Assembly: GCA_016219145.1 (NCBI GenBank)
Contig: JACRCG010000126.1
Location: 1 to 19,495, forward strand
Direction of reading: 5' to 3'
DNA from: Deltaproteobacteria bacterium
GTDB lineage: Bacteria > Desulfobacterota > Desulfuromonadia > Geobacterales > Pseudopelobacteraceae
Length of the DNA stretch: 19,495 bases
Shown here: in pieces, positions 8,616 to 15,845 of the stretch
Layout: every line of letters starts with the position of its first letter
Numbering within the stretch: the stretch's first letter is position 1
Notes under the pieces: model-generated
What the model saw: only the letters and a program-made list of their open reading frames with translations
What the model was told of the DNA's origin: nothing
The model's database searches: none
Program-made: the position numbers and the translations under genes

Positions 8616-8622
8616 AAGCGGG

Positions 8623-8651
8623 ACTATACCATCAGGAGGGTGTACTGTCCA
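8623..8651 (-). promoter_or_regulatory. Internal sigma-70-like promoter before lptC
   Basis: On the minus strand a -35 box TGGACA (8646-8651) and a -10 box TATAGT (8623-8628) are separated by exactly 17 bases. Each differs from consensus at one position. The -10 is preceded by TGG, an extended -10 element. The lptC ATG begins 8 bases after the -10 box, so transcription should start at or next to the start codon. This would let lptC-lptA-lptB-rpoN be expressed apart from the Kdo genes. Prediction from sequence only. Confidence 0.6.
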
Positions 8652-8696
8652 GCAGAACGTGGGAAGCGACTACTTTTTGGCACAAAGATTGAAGGG

Positions 8697-9212
8697 CTAT
8701 AACTCGTAACGGTTTTCAACCTCGCCCCACAAACCTCGCCCCTTGAGAATAAGGTCGCAAACCTCGCGCACAGCCCCCTTGCCGCCGCCGCACAAGGTGA
8801 CATAGTCGGCAACATTCCTGGCCTCAGCCAGCCCGTCTGAAGGTGCTGCTGCAAACGCGACCCGCCGCATGACCGGCACATCGATAACATCATCTCCCAT
8901 GTAGGCGATCTGGCTGTCAGTGAGGCCAGTCCTGTTTTTTATATCTTCGTAGCTTTCGATTTTTTTCAACGACCCCTGATAGACCAGCGCTATGCCGAGC
9001 TCTCTGGCCCTGATATCTACAACCAGCGACGTGCGCCCGGTGATGATCCCGACCTCGATCCCGCTGCGCTGCAGCATCTTGATGCCATGTCCGTCTCTGA
9101 CATTGAAGACTTTGGTCTCAAGGCCGTTGCCGTCGTAGATGATACCGCCGTCCGTCATGACACCGTCAACGTCAAGCAGCAGCAGCCGGATGTCTTTAAG
9201 CTTCTCGTTCAT
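8697..9212 (-). CDS. kdsC: 3-deoxy-D-manno-octulosonate-8-phosphate phosphatase
   Basis: HAD-superfamily (C0-type) phosphatase that hydrolyses Kdo 8-phosphate to Kdo. It has 171 residues. HAD motif I is DVDGVMTDG at residues 14-22, motif II threonine in GIITGRTS, and motif III/IV in YMGDDVIDVPVM. GGGKGAVREVCDLIL near the C-terminus is typical of KdsC. The ATG overlaps the kdsD stop by one base (TGATG), so translation is probably coupled. It is the last Kdo step before CMP activation by KdsB, encoded in the same run. Confidence 0.94.
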   Translation of the reverse strand: MNEKLKDIRLLLLDVDGVMTDGGIIYDGNGLETKVFNVRDGHGIKMLQRSGIEVGIITGRTSLVVDIRARELGIALVYQGSLKKIESYEDIKNRTGLTDSQIAYMGDDVIDVPVMRRVAFAAAPSDGLAEARNVADYVTLCGGGKGAVREVCDLILKGRGLWGEVENRYEL

Positions 9213-10180
9213 CAGGCGATACCTGCTTTCAGAATATCGTGCAGATGGATCACACCACAGGGGGTGCCGGACTGATCATCCGCAAACACGAACAGCGAGG
9301 TAATCGAGCGGTGCTCCATGATCTGCAGGGCCGCCGCAGCCAGCTCGCCGCGCTTGATCCGCAGCGGACCATGCTTCATGATTTCGTCAGCGCGCTGATT
9401 GAGAATATCATGCCCCTTTTCAAGCGAGCGGCGCAGGTCACCGTCGGTGATGACCCCCTTCAAAGCGCCGTCGCTGCCGCAGACTCCGGTAACACCCAGC
9501 CCCTTGGCCGTGATGACAAACAGGGCCTCTTTCATCAGCGTATCTTCCTGAACAAGCGGAATATCAGCGCCGCTGTGCATCAGATCTTCCACCCTCAGCA
9601 ACAGTTTTTTGCCTAACGAACCGCCCGGATGGAAAATGGCAAAATCTTCGGCTTTAAATCCACGCTTGACCAGCAGAGCCACCGCCAGCGCATCCCCCCT
9701 CGCAAGGGTGGCGGTAGTGGAGGCGGTCGGGGCCAGGCCGAGCGGACAGGCTTCTTCCTTGACCGAGACATCCAGAAAAACATCGCTGGAGCGGGCCAGA
9801 TTTGAGGCCGGATTCCCGCTCATGGCAACCAGATGGGCGCCAAGACGCTTGATTGACGGGAGGATCCGCAGAATTTCATCGGTCTCTCCGCTGTTGGAGA
9901 TTGCGATTACGACATCGCCGGTCATGATCATCCCCAGGTCGCCGTGGATACCTTCGGCCGGATGCAGAAAGAAGGCCGGCGTGCCGGTAGAAGCCATGGT
10001 TGAGGCGATCTTCTGGCCGACCAGCCCTGATTTGCCCATACCGCTGACGATCACTCTTCCAGGACTGGCCAGGATCAGGTCAACCGCACGTTCGACCGAG
10101 CTGTCGATGCGGTCGGCCATGGCATGCAGCGCGTCGGCTTCGACACGAATAACCCGTTGCGCCTCAGCAATCACAGTCAT
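9212..10180 (-). CDS. kdsD: D-arabinose 5-phosphate isomerase (KpsF/GutQ family)
   Basis: Converts ribulose 5-phosphate to arabinose 5-phosphate, the first committed step towards Kdo. It has 322 residues. The N-terminal SIS sugar-isomerase domain (about 35-170) has VIVSGMGKSGLVGQK and ISNSGETDEI, and HPAEGIHGDLGM carries the catalytic-type histidine. Two CBS domains follow (about 205-320, ending in the CGVIHLHDILKAGI repeat). The start overlaps the kdsA stop by 4 nt, and kdsC overlaps its own stop. Placement among kdsA, kdsB and kdsC supports the Kdo role rather than a sugar-alcohol paralogue. Confidence 0.94.
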   Translation of the reverse strand: MTVIAEAQRVIRVEADALHAMADRIDSSVERAVDLILASPGRVIVSGMGKSGLVGQKIASTMASTGTPAFFLHPAEGIHGDLGMIMTGDVVIAISNSGETDEILRILPSIKRLGAHLVAMSGNPASNLARSSDVFLDVSVKEEACPLGLAPTASTTATLARGDALAVALLVKRGFKAEDFAIFHPGGSLGKKLLLRVEDLMHSGADIPLVQEDTLMKEALFVITAKGLGVTGVCGSDGALKGVITDGDLRRSLEKGHDILNQRADEIMKHGPLRIKRGELAAAALQIMEHRSITSLFVFADDQSGTPCGVIHLHDILKAGIA

Positions 10181-11010
10181 GCCGACACCCTCTGCTTGAC
10201 AACCGAATCAAGCTGTTTGAGCATTTTCAGTAATGCCGGAAGCTCACCCAGCGGAATCGAGTTGGGGCCGTCGCAGAGCGCCTTGTCGGGGTCTTCATGC
10301 ACCTCCATGAATATGCCGTCAATGCCGGTGGCAACGGCTGCGCGGGATAGATATTCGACAAATTCGCGCTGACCGCCGGAACTGTCCCCCTGACCACCCG
10401 GAAGCTGTACGCTGTGAGTGGCGTCGAACACCACCGGATAGCCTGTGGCGCGCATGACCGGAAAACTGCGCATATCCACCACCAGGTTGTTGTAACCGAA
10501 AGAGGCGCCCCGCTCGGTCAGGATAATGTTTTCGTTACCGCTGGCCGATATCTTGCCGGCCACGTTCTTCATATCCCAGGGAGCCAGGAACTGCCCCTTT
10601 TTTACGTTGATGATCCGGCCGCTTTTGGCGGCAGCGATCAAAAGATCGGTCTGTCGGCAGAGAAAGGCCGGGATCTGAAGGATATCCAGCACCTCTGCCG
10701 CAGGAGTTATCTGCTCGATGGAATGTATATCGGAGAGGACCGGAACCCCCAGAGCATCCTTGACCTTGCGCAGAATCCTGAGTCCCTCTTTCAGGCCCGG
10801 CCCCCTGAACGCGCTGATTGATGTGCGGTTGGCCTTGTCGTAGGAGGCTTTGAAAATCAGCGGAATGGAAAGGCCGTTACAGATGGCCATCAGCCGTTCG
10901 GCATGGCGCAGGGTAGCAGCCTCGTTTTCGATGACACACGGCCCGGCAATCAGCACCAACGGCCGGTTGGCGCCTAGTTTCACACTTCCGGTAATGATTT
11001 CACGTGTCAT
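10177..11010 (-). CDS. kdsA: 3-deoxy-8-phosphooctulonate synthase
   Basis: Condenses arabinose 5-phosphate with phosphoenolpyruvate to Kdo 8-phosphate in the cytoplasm. The frame is open upstream to 11079, but that extension lies in the pyrG 3' end. Two adjacent ATGs at 11013 and 11010 fit the AGAGGT ribosome site, and the second has the better spacing (277 residues from 11010). Motifs are LIAGPCVIENE at the N-terminus, FKASYDKANRTS, VLSDIH, IPAFLCRQTDLL, and the C-terminal MEVHEDPDKALCDGPNS. The Cys in VIENEAA-adjacent metal positions cannot be judged without an alignment. The gene starts about 4 nt after pyrG and overlaps kdsD by 4 nt. Confidence 0.94.
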   Translation of the reverse strand: MTREIITGSVKLGANRPLVLIAGPCVIENEAATLRHAERLMAICNGLSIPLIFKASYDKANRTSISAFRGPGLKEGLRILRKVKDALGVPVLSDIHSIEQITPAAEVLDILQIPAFLCRQTDLLIAAAKSGRIINVKKGQFLAPWDMKNVAGKISASGNENIILTERGASFGYNNLVVDMRSFPVMRATGYPVVFDATHSVQLPGGQGDSSGGQREFVEYLSRAAVATGIDGIFMEVHEDPDKALCDGPNSIPLGELPALLKMLKQLDSVVKQRVSA

Positions 11011-11014
11011 CATT

Positions 11015-12622
11015 TTACCTCTGGTTCCTGTGAGCCAGCGCAGCGGCGATAAATGAGCGGAACAAGGGGTGCGGAACAAGCGGCTTGGACTTGAATTCCG
11101 GATGAAACTGGCAGGCCAGAAACCAGGGGTGATTGGGGATCTCCACCAGTTCGATCAGATCCTTTTCCTTGTAAACTCCCGACAGAACCAGCCCTTTCTT
11201 GGTCAGGACATCCCGGAAAGCATTGTTAAACTCATAGCGATGGCGATGACGTTCGGATATCTCGGTCTCGTTGTAGGCGGCATGCGCCAGAGTTCCTTTG
11301 GTGATCGAACAGGGATAGGCCCCCAGACGCATGGTACCCCCCTTTTTGCTGACCGTTTTCTGATCTTCCATCAGGTGAATAACCGGCTCGCCCCCCTCAT
11401 GGCGGAACTCGCGCGAACAGGCTTCCTTGAGACCACAGACATTACGGGCATATTCGATGACCGCCATCTGTAATCCCAGGCATATGCCGAAAAATGGAAT
11501 CTTTTTCTTGCGGGCGTACTCAATCGCCATGACTTTGCCTTCGGTGCCGCGCTCACCAAAACCGCCCGGTATCAGGACGGCATCGATGTCATCCAGATGC
11601 CCCTCAACTCCGTCCAGCTCAACCTTCTCGGAATCAAGATATTTGAGATAGACCCGGCAGTCATTGGCGATGCCGCCGTGAGTCAGCGCCTCGGCCAGCG
11701 ACTTGTATGATTCGGTCAGGTTGACGTACTTGCCGACAATGGCGATACGCACCTCGCCATGGCTGGGGTGGCGCAGTTTTTCGACCACATCCTGCCAATG
11801 GGTCAGATCGGGAGCCTTGGTCCAGATGTTGAGTTTTTCAACGACCTGATCGTCCAGATGTTCCTTGTTGAGGGCCTGCGGCACTGCATAGATATGCTCG
11901 GAATCGACAACCGGAATGACATCTTTTTCTGAAACGTTACAGAACAGGCCAATCTTCTTCTTCATATCGTCCGGCAGATCTCGCTCGCAGCGGCAGAGCA
12001 GAATATCCGGCTGAATACCGATCTTGCGCAGTTCCATGACCGAATGCTGGGTCGGCTTGGTCTTCAGTTCGCCGGCCGTCCGGATGTAAGGCACCAGGGT
12101 AACGTGGATATAGAGGGCATTGCCGTGGCCGCGATCGAAACGGAACTGACGGATCGCCTCCAGAAACGGCAGAGACTCGATATCGCCGACCGTGCCGCCC
12201 ACCTCGACAATGGCAACATCGGCGCCCTTGGCGTTCTCGATGATCTTGAGCTTGATCTCGTCGGTAATGTGCGGGATGACCTGCACCGTTCCGCCCAGAT
12301 AATCACCGCGCCTTTCCTTGGTGATGACCGAAAAATAGACCTGACCGGTCGTAAAGTTGCTCTTCTTGGAGAGGGCCGCACTGGTATAGCGCTCGTAATG
12401 CCCCAGATCCAGGTCGGTCTCGGCGCCGTCATCAGTCACAAACACCTCGCCATGCTGAAAGGGTGACATGGTGCCCGGATCAACATTGATGTACGGATCC
12501 AGCTTCTGCATGGCCACCCGCAGACCGCGCGCCTCCAGCAGTGCGCCCAGTGAAGCCGCAGCCAGTCCCTTTCCGATTGAAGAGACAACACCGCCGGTAA
12601 TAAAGATGAATTTGGTTTTCAT
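11015..12622 (-). CDS. pyrG: CTP synthase
   Basis: Glutamine-hydrolysing enzyme that aminates UTP to CTP. It has 535 residues, full length. The N-terminal synthase domain opens with FIFITGGVVSSIGKGLAAAS (P-loop-like, residues 6-25) and has VTDDGAETDLDLGHYERYT and EVGGTVGDIESLPFLEAIRQ. The class I glutamine amidotransferase domain has the nucleophile cysteine in FGICLGLQ (near 380) and the His-Glu pair in CQFHPEFKSKP at the C-terminus. A clear CAGGAGTGG ribosome site precedes the ATG. Its place between kdsB and kdsA makes sense because CMP-Kdo formation consumes CTP. Confidence 0.97.
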   Translation of the reverse strand: MKTKFIFITGGVVSSIGKGLAAASLGALLEARGLRVAMQKLDPYINVDPGTMSPFQHGEVFVTDDGAETDLDLGHYERYTSAALSKKSNFTTGQVYFSVITKERRGDYLGGTVQVIPHITDEIKLKIIENAKGADVAIVEVGGTVGDIESLPFLEAIRQFRFDRGHGNALYIHVTLVPYIRTAGELKTKPTQHSVMELRKIGIQPDILLCRCERDLPDDMKKKIGLFCNVSEKDVIPVVDSEHIYAVPQALNKEHLDDQVVEKLNIWTKAPDLTHWQDVVEKLRHPSHGEVRIAIVGKYVNLTESYKSLAEALTHGGIANDCRVYLKYLDSEKVELDGVEGHLDDIDAVLIPGGFGERGTEGKVMAIEYARKKKIPFFGICLGLQMAVIEYARNVCGLKEACSREFRHEGGEPVIHLMEDQKTVSKKGGTMRLGAYPCSITKGTLAHAAYNETEISERHRHRYEFNNAFRDVLTKKGLVLSGVYKEKDLIELVEIPNHPWFLACQFHPEFKSKPLVPHPLFRSFIAAALAHRNQR

Positions 12623-12691
12623 ATCAATCCACTCCTGTAAATATAAGGCAATAACTTCAGTTCACTTCAAAAACCTTTTTGTTTCCCGGCT

Positions 12692-13456
12692 TTATTTCAT
12701 CATCTGCTGAAAACGCAACTGCGCTTTTACAAGGTCATCCGGCGTATCAACGCCGATACATTCGAATTCGGTCTCAACCACACGGATCTTCACACCATTT
12801 TCAAGCGCCCGCAGCTGTTCCAGTTTTTCGGATACTTCCAGAAAAGTCGGCGGCATGGCAGCGAACCTGAGCAGAAAATCCCGTCGGTAGACATACAGGC
12901 CGACGTGCTTGTAGCAGAGCAGTTTACCGCAACAGAAGGATTCGTCTTTCAGATCCTTCCACTTGTCGCGAAAAAACGGCAGCGGAGAACGTGAGAAATA
13001 AAGGGCATTGCTGAGATTATCGGTTACCACCTTGACAACGTTGGGGGACAAAAAGTCATGCAGGCTCTTGATACGGGTCTTCAATGTGCCCATCTGGAGG
13101 TCGCCGTCGTCAAGAAACGGCTGAATGGCCTGATCAATCATGTCAGGGCAAATCAGCGGTTCATCCCCTTGAACATTGACGATGATATCCGCGTCGAGGC
13201 CGATGGCAACTTCTGCCAGGCGGTCAGTCCCGGTTTCATGGTTGGCGGAGGTCATGATCGCCTCGCCGCCGATCCGCTGAACCGCATCATATATGCGCTG
13301 GTCATCGGTTGCGACAATTGTACGAGAAACCAGCTTGGCCCTGGCAGTGCGCTCGTACACGTGCTGGATCATCGGCTTGCCGTCAATCACGGCCAGTGCC
13401 TTGCCGGGAAAGCGTGTCGATGCGTAACGGGCGGGGATAACCGCTGTAATTTTCAT
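12692..13456 (-). CDS. kdsB: 3-deoxy-manno-octulosonate cytidylyltransferase
   Basis: Activates Kdo with CTP to CMP-Kdo for transfer onto lipid A. The ATG at 13456 (MKITAVIPARYASTRFPGK) gives 254 residues, the family length. The frame is open to 13522, but that extension overlaps the -10 box of the predicted promoter and is not conserved-looking. Motifs are IPARYASTRFPGKAL, NVQGDEPLI, the ANHETGTDRLAE stretch, and HVGLYVYRRDFLLRF. An AAAGG ribosome site lies 10-11 nt upstream. It is the first gene of the long minus-strand operon and lies 69 nt before pyrG. Confidence 0.95.
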   Translation of the reverse strand: MKITAVIPARYASTRFPGKALAVIDGKPMIQHVYERTARAKLVSRTIVATDDQRIYDAVQRIGGEAIMTSANHETGTDRLAEVAIGLDADIIVNVQGDEPLICPDMIDQAIQPFLDDGDLQMGTLKTRIKSLHDFLSPNVVKVVTDNLSNALYFSRSPLPFFRDKWKDLKDESFCCGKLLCYKHVGLYVYRRDFLLRFAAMPPTFLEVSEKLEQLRALENGVKIRVVETEFECIGVDTPDDLVKAQLRFQQMMK

Positions 13457-13520
13457 GCCGGAGTACCTTTTATTGGGGGTAATTTCGAATATGTCATGGT
13501 GTCCTGTGGTAGGACGTACC

Positions 13521-13549
13521 AAGCTACCTTAAAAGCCGGGGAGTGTCAA
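13521..13549 (-). promoter_or_regulatory. Sigma-70-like promoter of the kds/lpt/rpoN operon
   Basis: Minus-strand -35 box TTGACA (13544-13549, perfect) and -10 box TAGCTT (13521-13526) are spaced by 17 bases. Transcription would begin near 13514, leaving a leader of about 57 nt before kdsB. A small inverted repeat (GTCCT/AGGAC, 13501-13515) sits at the start of that leader. No other equally good promoter was seen upstream of kdsB, so this probably drives the whole run. Confidence 0.6.
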
Positions 13550-13564
13550 TACAGACGCGAACGG

Positions 13565-14029
13565 TTAACGTTTAAAGTCCTTGATCGTTGAAATTACATA
13601 GTCTTTCTGAGCGGCATCCTTCAGATGGCAGTCAAAGCATGTTTTGACCGGATCGATCCCGCTCGGCTTGCCGTCAGCGCCAAAACCGGCAAAGAGCCAG
13701 CCGCCGGTTTCCTTGTGCCGTTTGTCCTTCTGCATCAGCACGACCATGTTTTTAGGGCCGTCCACAGCCGGATTGTCCTTGATGTTGAAAAATTCGACCA
13801 CGATGCGGCTTCCCTCGGGAAATTTATTGCCGGCCTGATAGCCCTGCATGGCCTTCTTGTCAGCATAGATATAGTGGATACCGTAGAAAAGGGAGCTTTT
13901 GTCGGTGACGACCTTTCTTTCACTCTTCTGCCAGGACGCATATCCTTTTGGAACAGCCTGCGTTGCGGCGAAAGAAACCGACGAGCACAGCATGAAACTG
14001 ATAAATATTCCGTAAATTACTACCTTCAT
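13565..14029 (-). CDS. Periplasmic cytochrome P460-family c-type haem protein
   Basis: A 154-residue exported protein with a type I signal peptide (hydrophobic 3-20, likely cut after SFA at residue 21) and one c-type haem site CFDCH at residues 131-135. The fold features YASWQKSERK, YGIHYIYADKKAMQGYQAG, FPEGSRIVVEFF and GGWLFAGFGADGK match the cytochrome P460 family. Family members in nitrifiers oxidise hydroxylamine; many environmental homologues, especially in Geobacter-type bacteria, have no known substrate. A GAGAGGT ribosome site precedes the ATG by 6-7 nt. It is transcribed in the same direction as kdsB but has 108 nt and a promoter between them, so it is probably a separate unit. Confidence 0.82.
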   Translation of the reverse strand: MKVVIYGIFISFMLCSSVSFAATQAVPKGYASWQKSERKVVTDKSSLFYGIHYIYADKKAMQGYQAGNKFPEGSRIVVEFFNIKDNPAVDGPKNMVVLMQKDKRHKETGGWLFAGFGADGKPSGIDPVKTCFDCHLKDAAQKDYVISTIKDFKR

Positions 14030-14088
14030 CTAAGACCTCTCAAAATTGAATTTGGCGCCATAGCACCATATTTTCTCCCCGCGATACC

Positions 14089-14173
14089 GTAGGCCGGATC
14101 AAGCACAGCGGATCCGGCGGGCTTGAATTCTCCGACAACAATCGCCGGTTCCGCTTCGCTTGAACCGGCCTAC
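14089..14173. repeat. Pair of inverted REP-like palindromes (BIME-like)
   Basis: Two hairpins of the same design face each other. The first has 8-bp arms GCCGGATC/GATCCGGC (14093-14100 and 14111-14118) around a 10-nt loop. The second has arms GCCGGTTC/GAACCGGC (14144-14151 and 14162-14169), also around a 10-nt loop. The outer 16 bases (14089-14104 and 14158-14173) are inverted copies of each other with one mismatch, starting GTAGGCCGG. This matches the layout of enterobacterial REP/BIME elements, which are moved by RAYT transposases. No RAYT gene is in the window. Confidence 0.7.
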
Positions 14174-14221
14174 TCAACTTATAAATTGTCCGCATCATCT
14201 CAACGAGTTGAATATTGTGCC

Positions 14222-14849
14222 CTAAAATGGGCACTCATCTTCTTCGGACAATGACCTAAAATATTTCGGCAACGGAATATCATCTTTTGTCTCTTTTTCG
14301 TGTGGAGGAGGCGCTATAGCAATCACAGCCGCAGTATCAGCAAGACTGACTATGGCTCCACACGTTTCATCCACTTTCCACCAACAACAGAATATGACTC
14401 GACTACCGCATTGAAGCCATCAAGGACGGAGACATCAAACCGGCTATCCGGGGTGGACAGAGCTTTTTGAGCCCACGGTGCGGTTTGAAGTTTCTGAATT
14501 GCAAACCCTTCCCGCAGATATTTTTTGTCTCTGAATGGCTTGCATTCTGTCGTCGGAATTGGAAGCCATCGGCTTTAAATTCATCTGTAAGAGCAAAAAA
14601 CTGGCCGCTAATTCTGACAACAAGAGCAGTTGTTTCTCCCGTGACAGGAGGGTATTTGTCCCAGTCAATTTCAGGTATTGCAACATACTCTTTTATATCA
14701 TCCAGATATGGCGACATTTTTTGATTTTCAGTGATGATGAACAGACATTCTTTTGCCCGTGTCAACGCCACATAAAACAACCGGCGGTTCTCATCATCGA
14801 TCTGTTGCAGGCTTTCTCCGAGTATCCGTGAGAATATCCAGTTCTCCAT
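14222..14849 (-). pseudogene. UvrD-family helicase remnant: N-terminus lost, two frameshifts
   Basis: The C-terminal part of a superfamily 1 (UvrD/Rep-like) helicase. The ATG-started frame at 14849 reads ENWIFSRILGESLQQIDDENR then RLFYVALTRAKECLFIITE, which is helicase motif VI. Motifs I-V (some 500 residues) are missing; the gene upstream is unrelated and its stop codon directly abuts this ATG. Coding sense leaves the frame near 14557. It resumes in another frame (KPFRDKKYLREGFAIQKLQ to VVGGKWMKRVEP, stop 14350-14352), then in a third frame (AIVSLADTAAVIAIAPPP to LSEEDECPF, stop 14222-14224). The protein-like composition in each segment points to two recent frameshifts. Sequencing error is the alternative explanation. 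Confidence 0.75.
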
Positions 14850-15728
14850 TCATATCTTCACCCGTTGCAACACTTCAATCGCGCTAACATCCATTTTGGA
14901 GAACGCGAACCATTTCTTCCCCAAGTCTTTCAGCGATGCACCAATGTGATAAATGTCATCATCGATAATGAGGAAACGGTCGTGCGAAGATTTGAAGGTT
15001 TGGACGTCAATCGCGGGGTATTGCCGGTTGAATTTTTCGATATCCAGGGCCAATGACTTGCTGATGCTATTTGTCAGGATTTGAGTAGTTACCCCTGTTT
15101 CTCTCTTGGATAACAGAGTCAACACGCTTTCATCCACGTAGTTGTCGATCAGAACAATACGCTTCGTGGCGGAACGAATAAGGTCGCAGACAAAGGCGTA
15201 GGCATCGAATATTTGTCCATCAAAAAATATGCCTTGCTTTGGTTTGATACTTTTGTCTTCAAGTGCCTTGAAAAGCTGCTCAAATTTTTCATCAACTTTA
15301 ATTTCATGCACCAGTTGACGTTTTTCGACACTCTCCAACCGCATAAAGAGATTGGCGTTGTTTGCCAGAAACTGCCGCATTTTCACGAAAGCACGCATGA
15401 TCTCAATGTTGATTTCAGCGGCTCGCGTGCTGGTTAATACCGCTGAAAGTGAGGATACGCCTTGTTCGGTAAAGACAAAAGGCTTAGCTCCGCCCAATTG
15501 CTTTTTTGAAGGTATCACAGATTGTGATACCAGCGACTCGACTTCGTTTTCAGTCAACTCAAACATAAAATCAGCAGGAAATCTGGCGAGATTTCTCTTG
15601 ACCGCTTGCTTGAGCGCACGGGTTTCCACCACGTACAATTCCGCCAGGTCGCGATCTAACATCACCTGAACTCCACGGATGGTGAAAATCCGCTTCTCAA
15701 TTTTCACCATCGGAATTAATTCACTCAT
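14850..15728 (-). CDS. ORF6N-domain protein with PLD-like C-terminus
   Basis: A 292-residue intact gene. The N-terminal ORF6N domain (about residues 8-95) has IEKRIFTIRGVQVMLDRDLA, then ELYVVETRALKQAVKRN and FPADFMFELTENE. This domain is found in phage and mobile-element proteins and is thought to bind DNA. A helical middle part (about 100-170) follows. The C-terminal half resembles half of a phospholipase D domain: the motif H-x-R-x4-D at 249-256 (HDRFLIID), followed by HIGASLKDLGKKWFAF. The usual HKD lysine is Arg. Nuclease activity is therefore possible but unproven. Such genes often sit in type I restriction loci and defence islands (family knowledge). The start ATG has an AAGGTGAAG ribosome site and overlaps the stop of an upstream gene remnant. 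Confidence 0.82.
   Translation of the reverse strand: MSELIPMVKIEKRIFTIRGVQVMLDRDLAELYVVETRALKQAVKRNLARFPADFMFELTENEVESLVSQSVIPSKKQLGGAKPFVFTEQGVSSLSAVLTSTRAAEINIEIMRAFVKMRQFLANNANLFMRLESVEKRQLVHEIKVDEKFEQLFKALEDKSIKPKQGIFFDGQIFDAYAFVCDLIRSATKRIVLIDNYVDESVLTLLSKRETGVTTQILTNSISKSLALDIEKFNRQYPAIDVQTFKSSHDRFLIIDDDIYHIGASLKDLGKKWFAFSKMDVSAIEVLQRVKI
14851..14886 (-). repeat. 36-bp imperfect direct repeat, copy at ORF6N gene end
   Basis: Matches 15726-15761 at 30 of 36 positions in the same orientation. On the minus strand it encodes the last residues SAIEVLQRVKI of the ORF6N protein and the junction with the next gene. Confidence 0.75.
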
Positions 15729-15808
15729 GTCTTCACCTTCTGCAACATTTCAATTGCGCTAGCCAACATTGCCCTTACATGCCGTCTATACGTTGCAATT
15801 ATAGCCGT
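15725..15808 (-). pseudogene. 3' end of an unknown gene upstream of the ORF6N gene
   Basis: A 27-codon open stretch with no plausible start. It ends YRRHVRAML ASAIEMLQKVKT, then a TGA that overlaps the ORF6N ATG (ATGA). It begins right after an in-frame TAA. The last residues closely match the end of the ORF6N protein (SAIEVLQRVK), which gives the flanking nucleotide repeat. The tight ATGA overlap suggests it was once a genuine upstream gene of the same operon whose body has been deleted. The family is not recognised. Confidence 0.45.
15726..15761 (-). repeat. 36-bp imperfect direct repeat, copy at ORF6N gene start
   Basis: Second copy of the 14851-14886 repeat, 875 bp away. It encodes ASAIEMLQKVKT and contains the ORF6N start codon. 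Differences from the first copy are mostly silent or conservative at the protein level. Confidence 0.75.
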
Positions 15809-15824
15809 TTATATCTCATTTCAA
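15798..15824 (-). promoter_or_regulatory. Candidate promoter before the ORF6N gene
   Basis: Minus-strand TTGAAA (15819-15824) and a perfect TATAAT (15798-15803) with a 15-base spacer, shorter than the usual 17. The surrounding DNA is A+T-rich. Transcription would start near 15790, about 60 nt before the ORF6N start. It may be fortuitous because the spacer is short. Confidence 0.4.
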
Positions 15825-15845
15825 GTAAAAATATGCATTAAATTG

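Noticed and set aside
11011..11079. Longer KdsA frame starting MFRTPCSAH
   Set aside because: It overlaps the pyrG 3' end; the conserved KdsA sequence begins at the MTREI start.
13457..13522. Longer KdsB frame starting MVRPTTGHH
   Set aside because: Its start lies within the predicted -10 box, and the family N-terminus MKITAVIPAR begins at 13456.
14403..14556. C-terminal tail FRRQNASHSETKN... as genuine helicase protein
   Set aside because: The sequence in the other frame (KPFRDKKYLREGFAIQKLQ) is far more protein-like, so this tail is out of frame.
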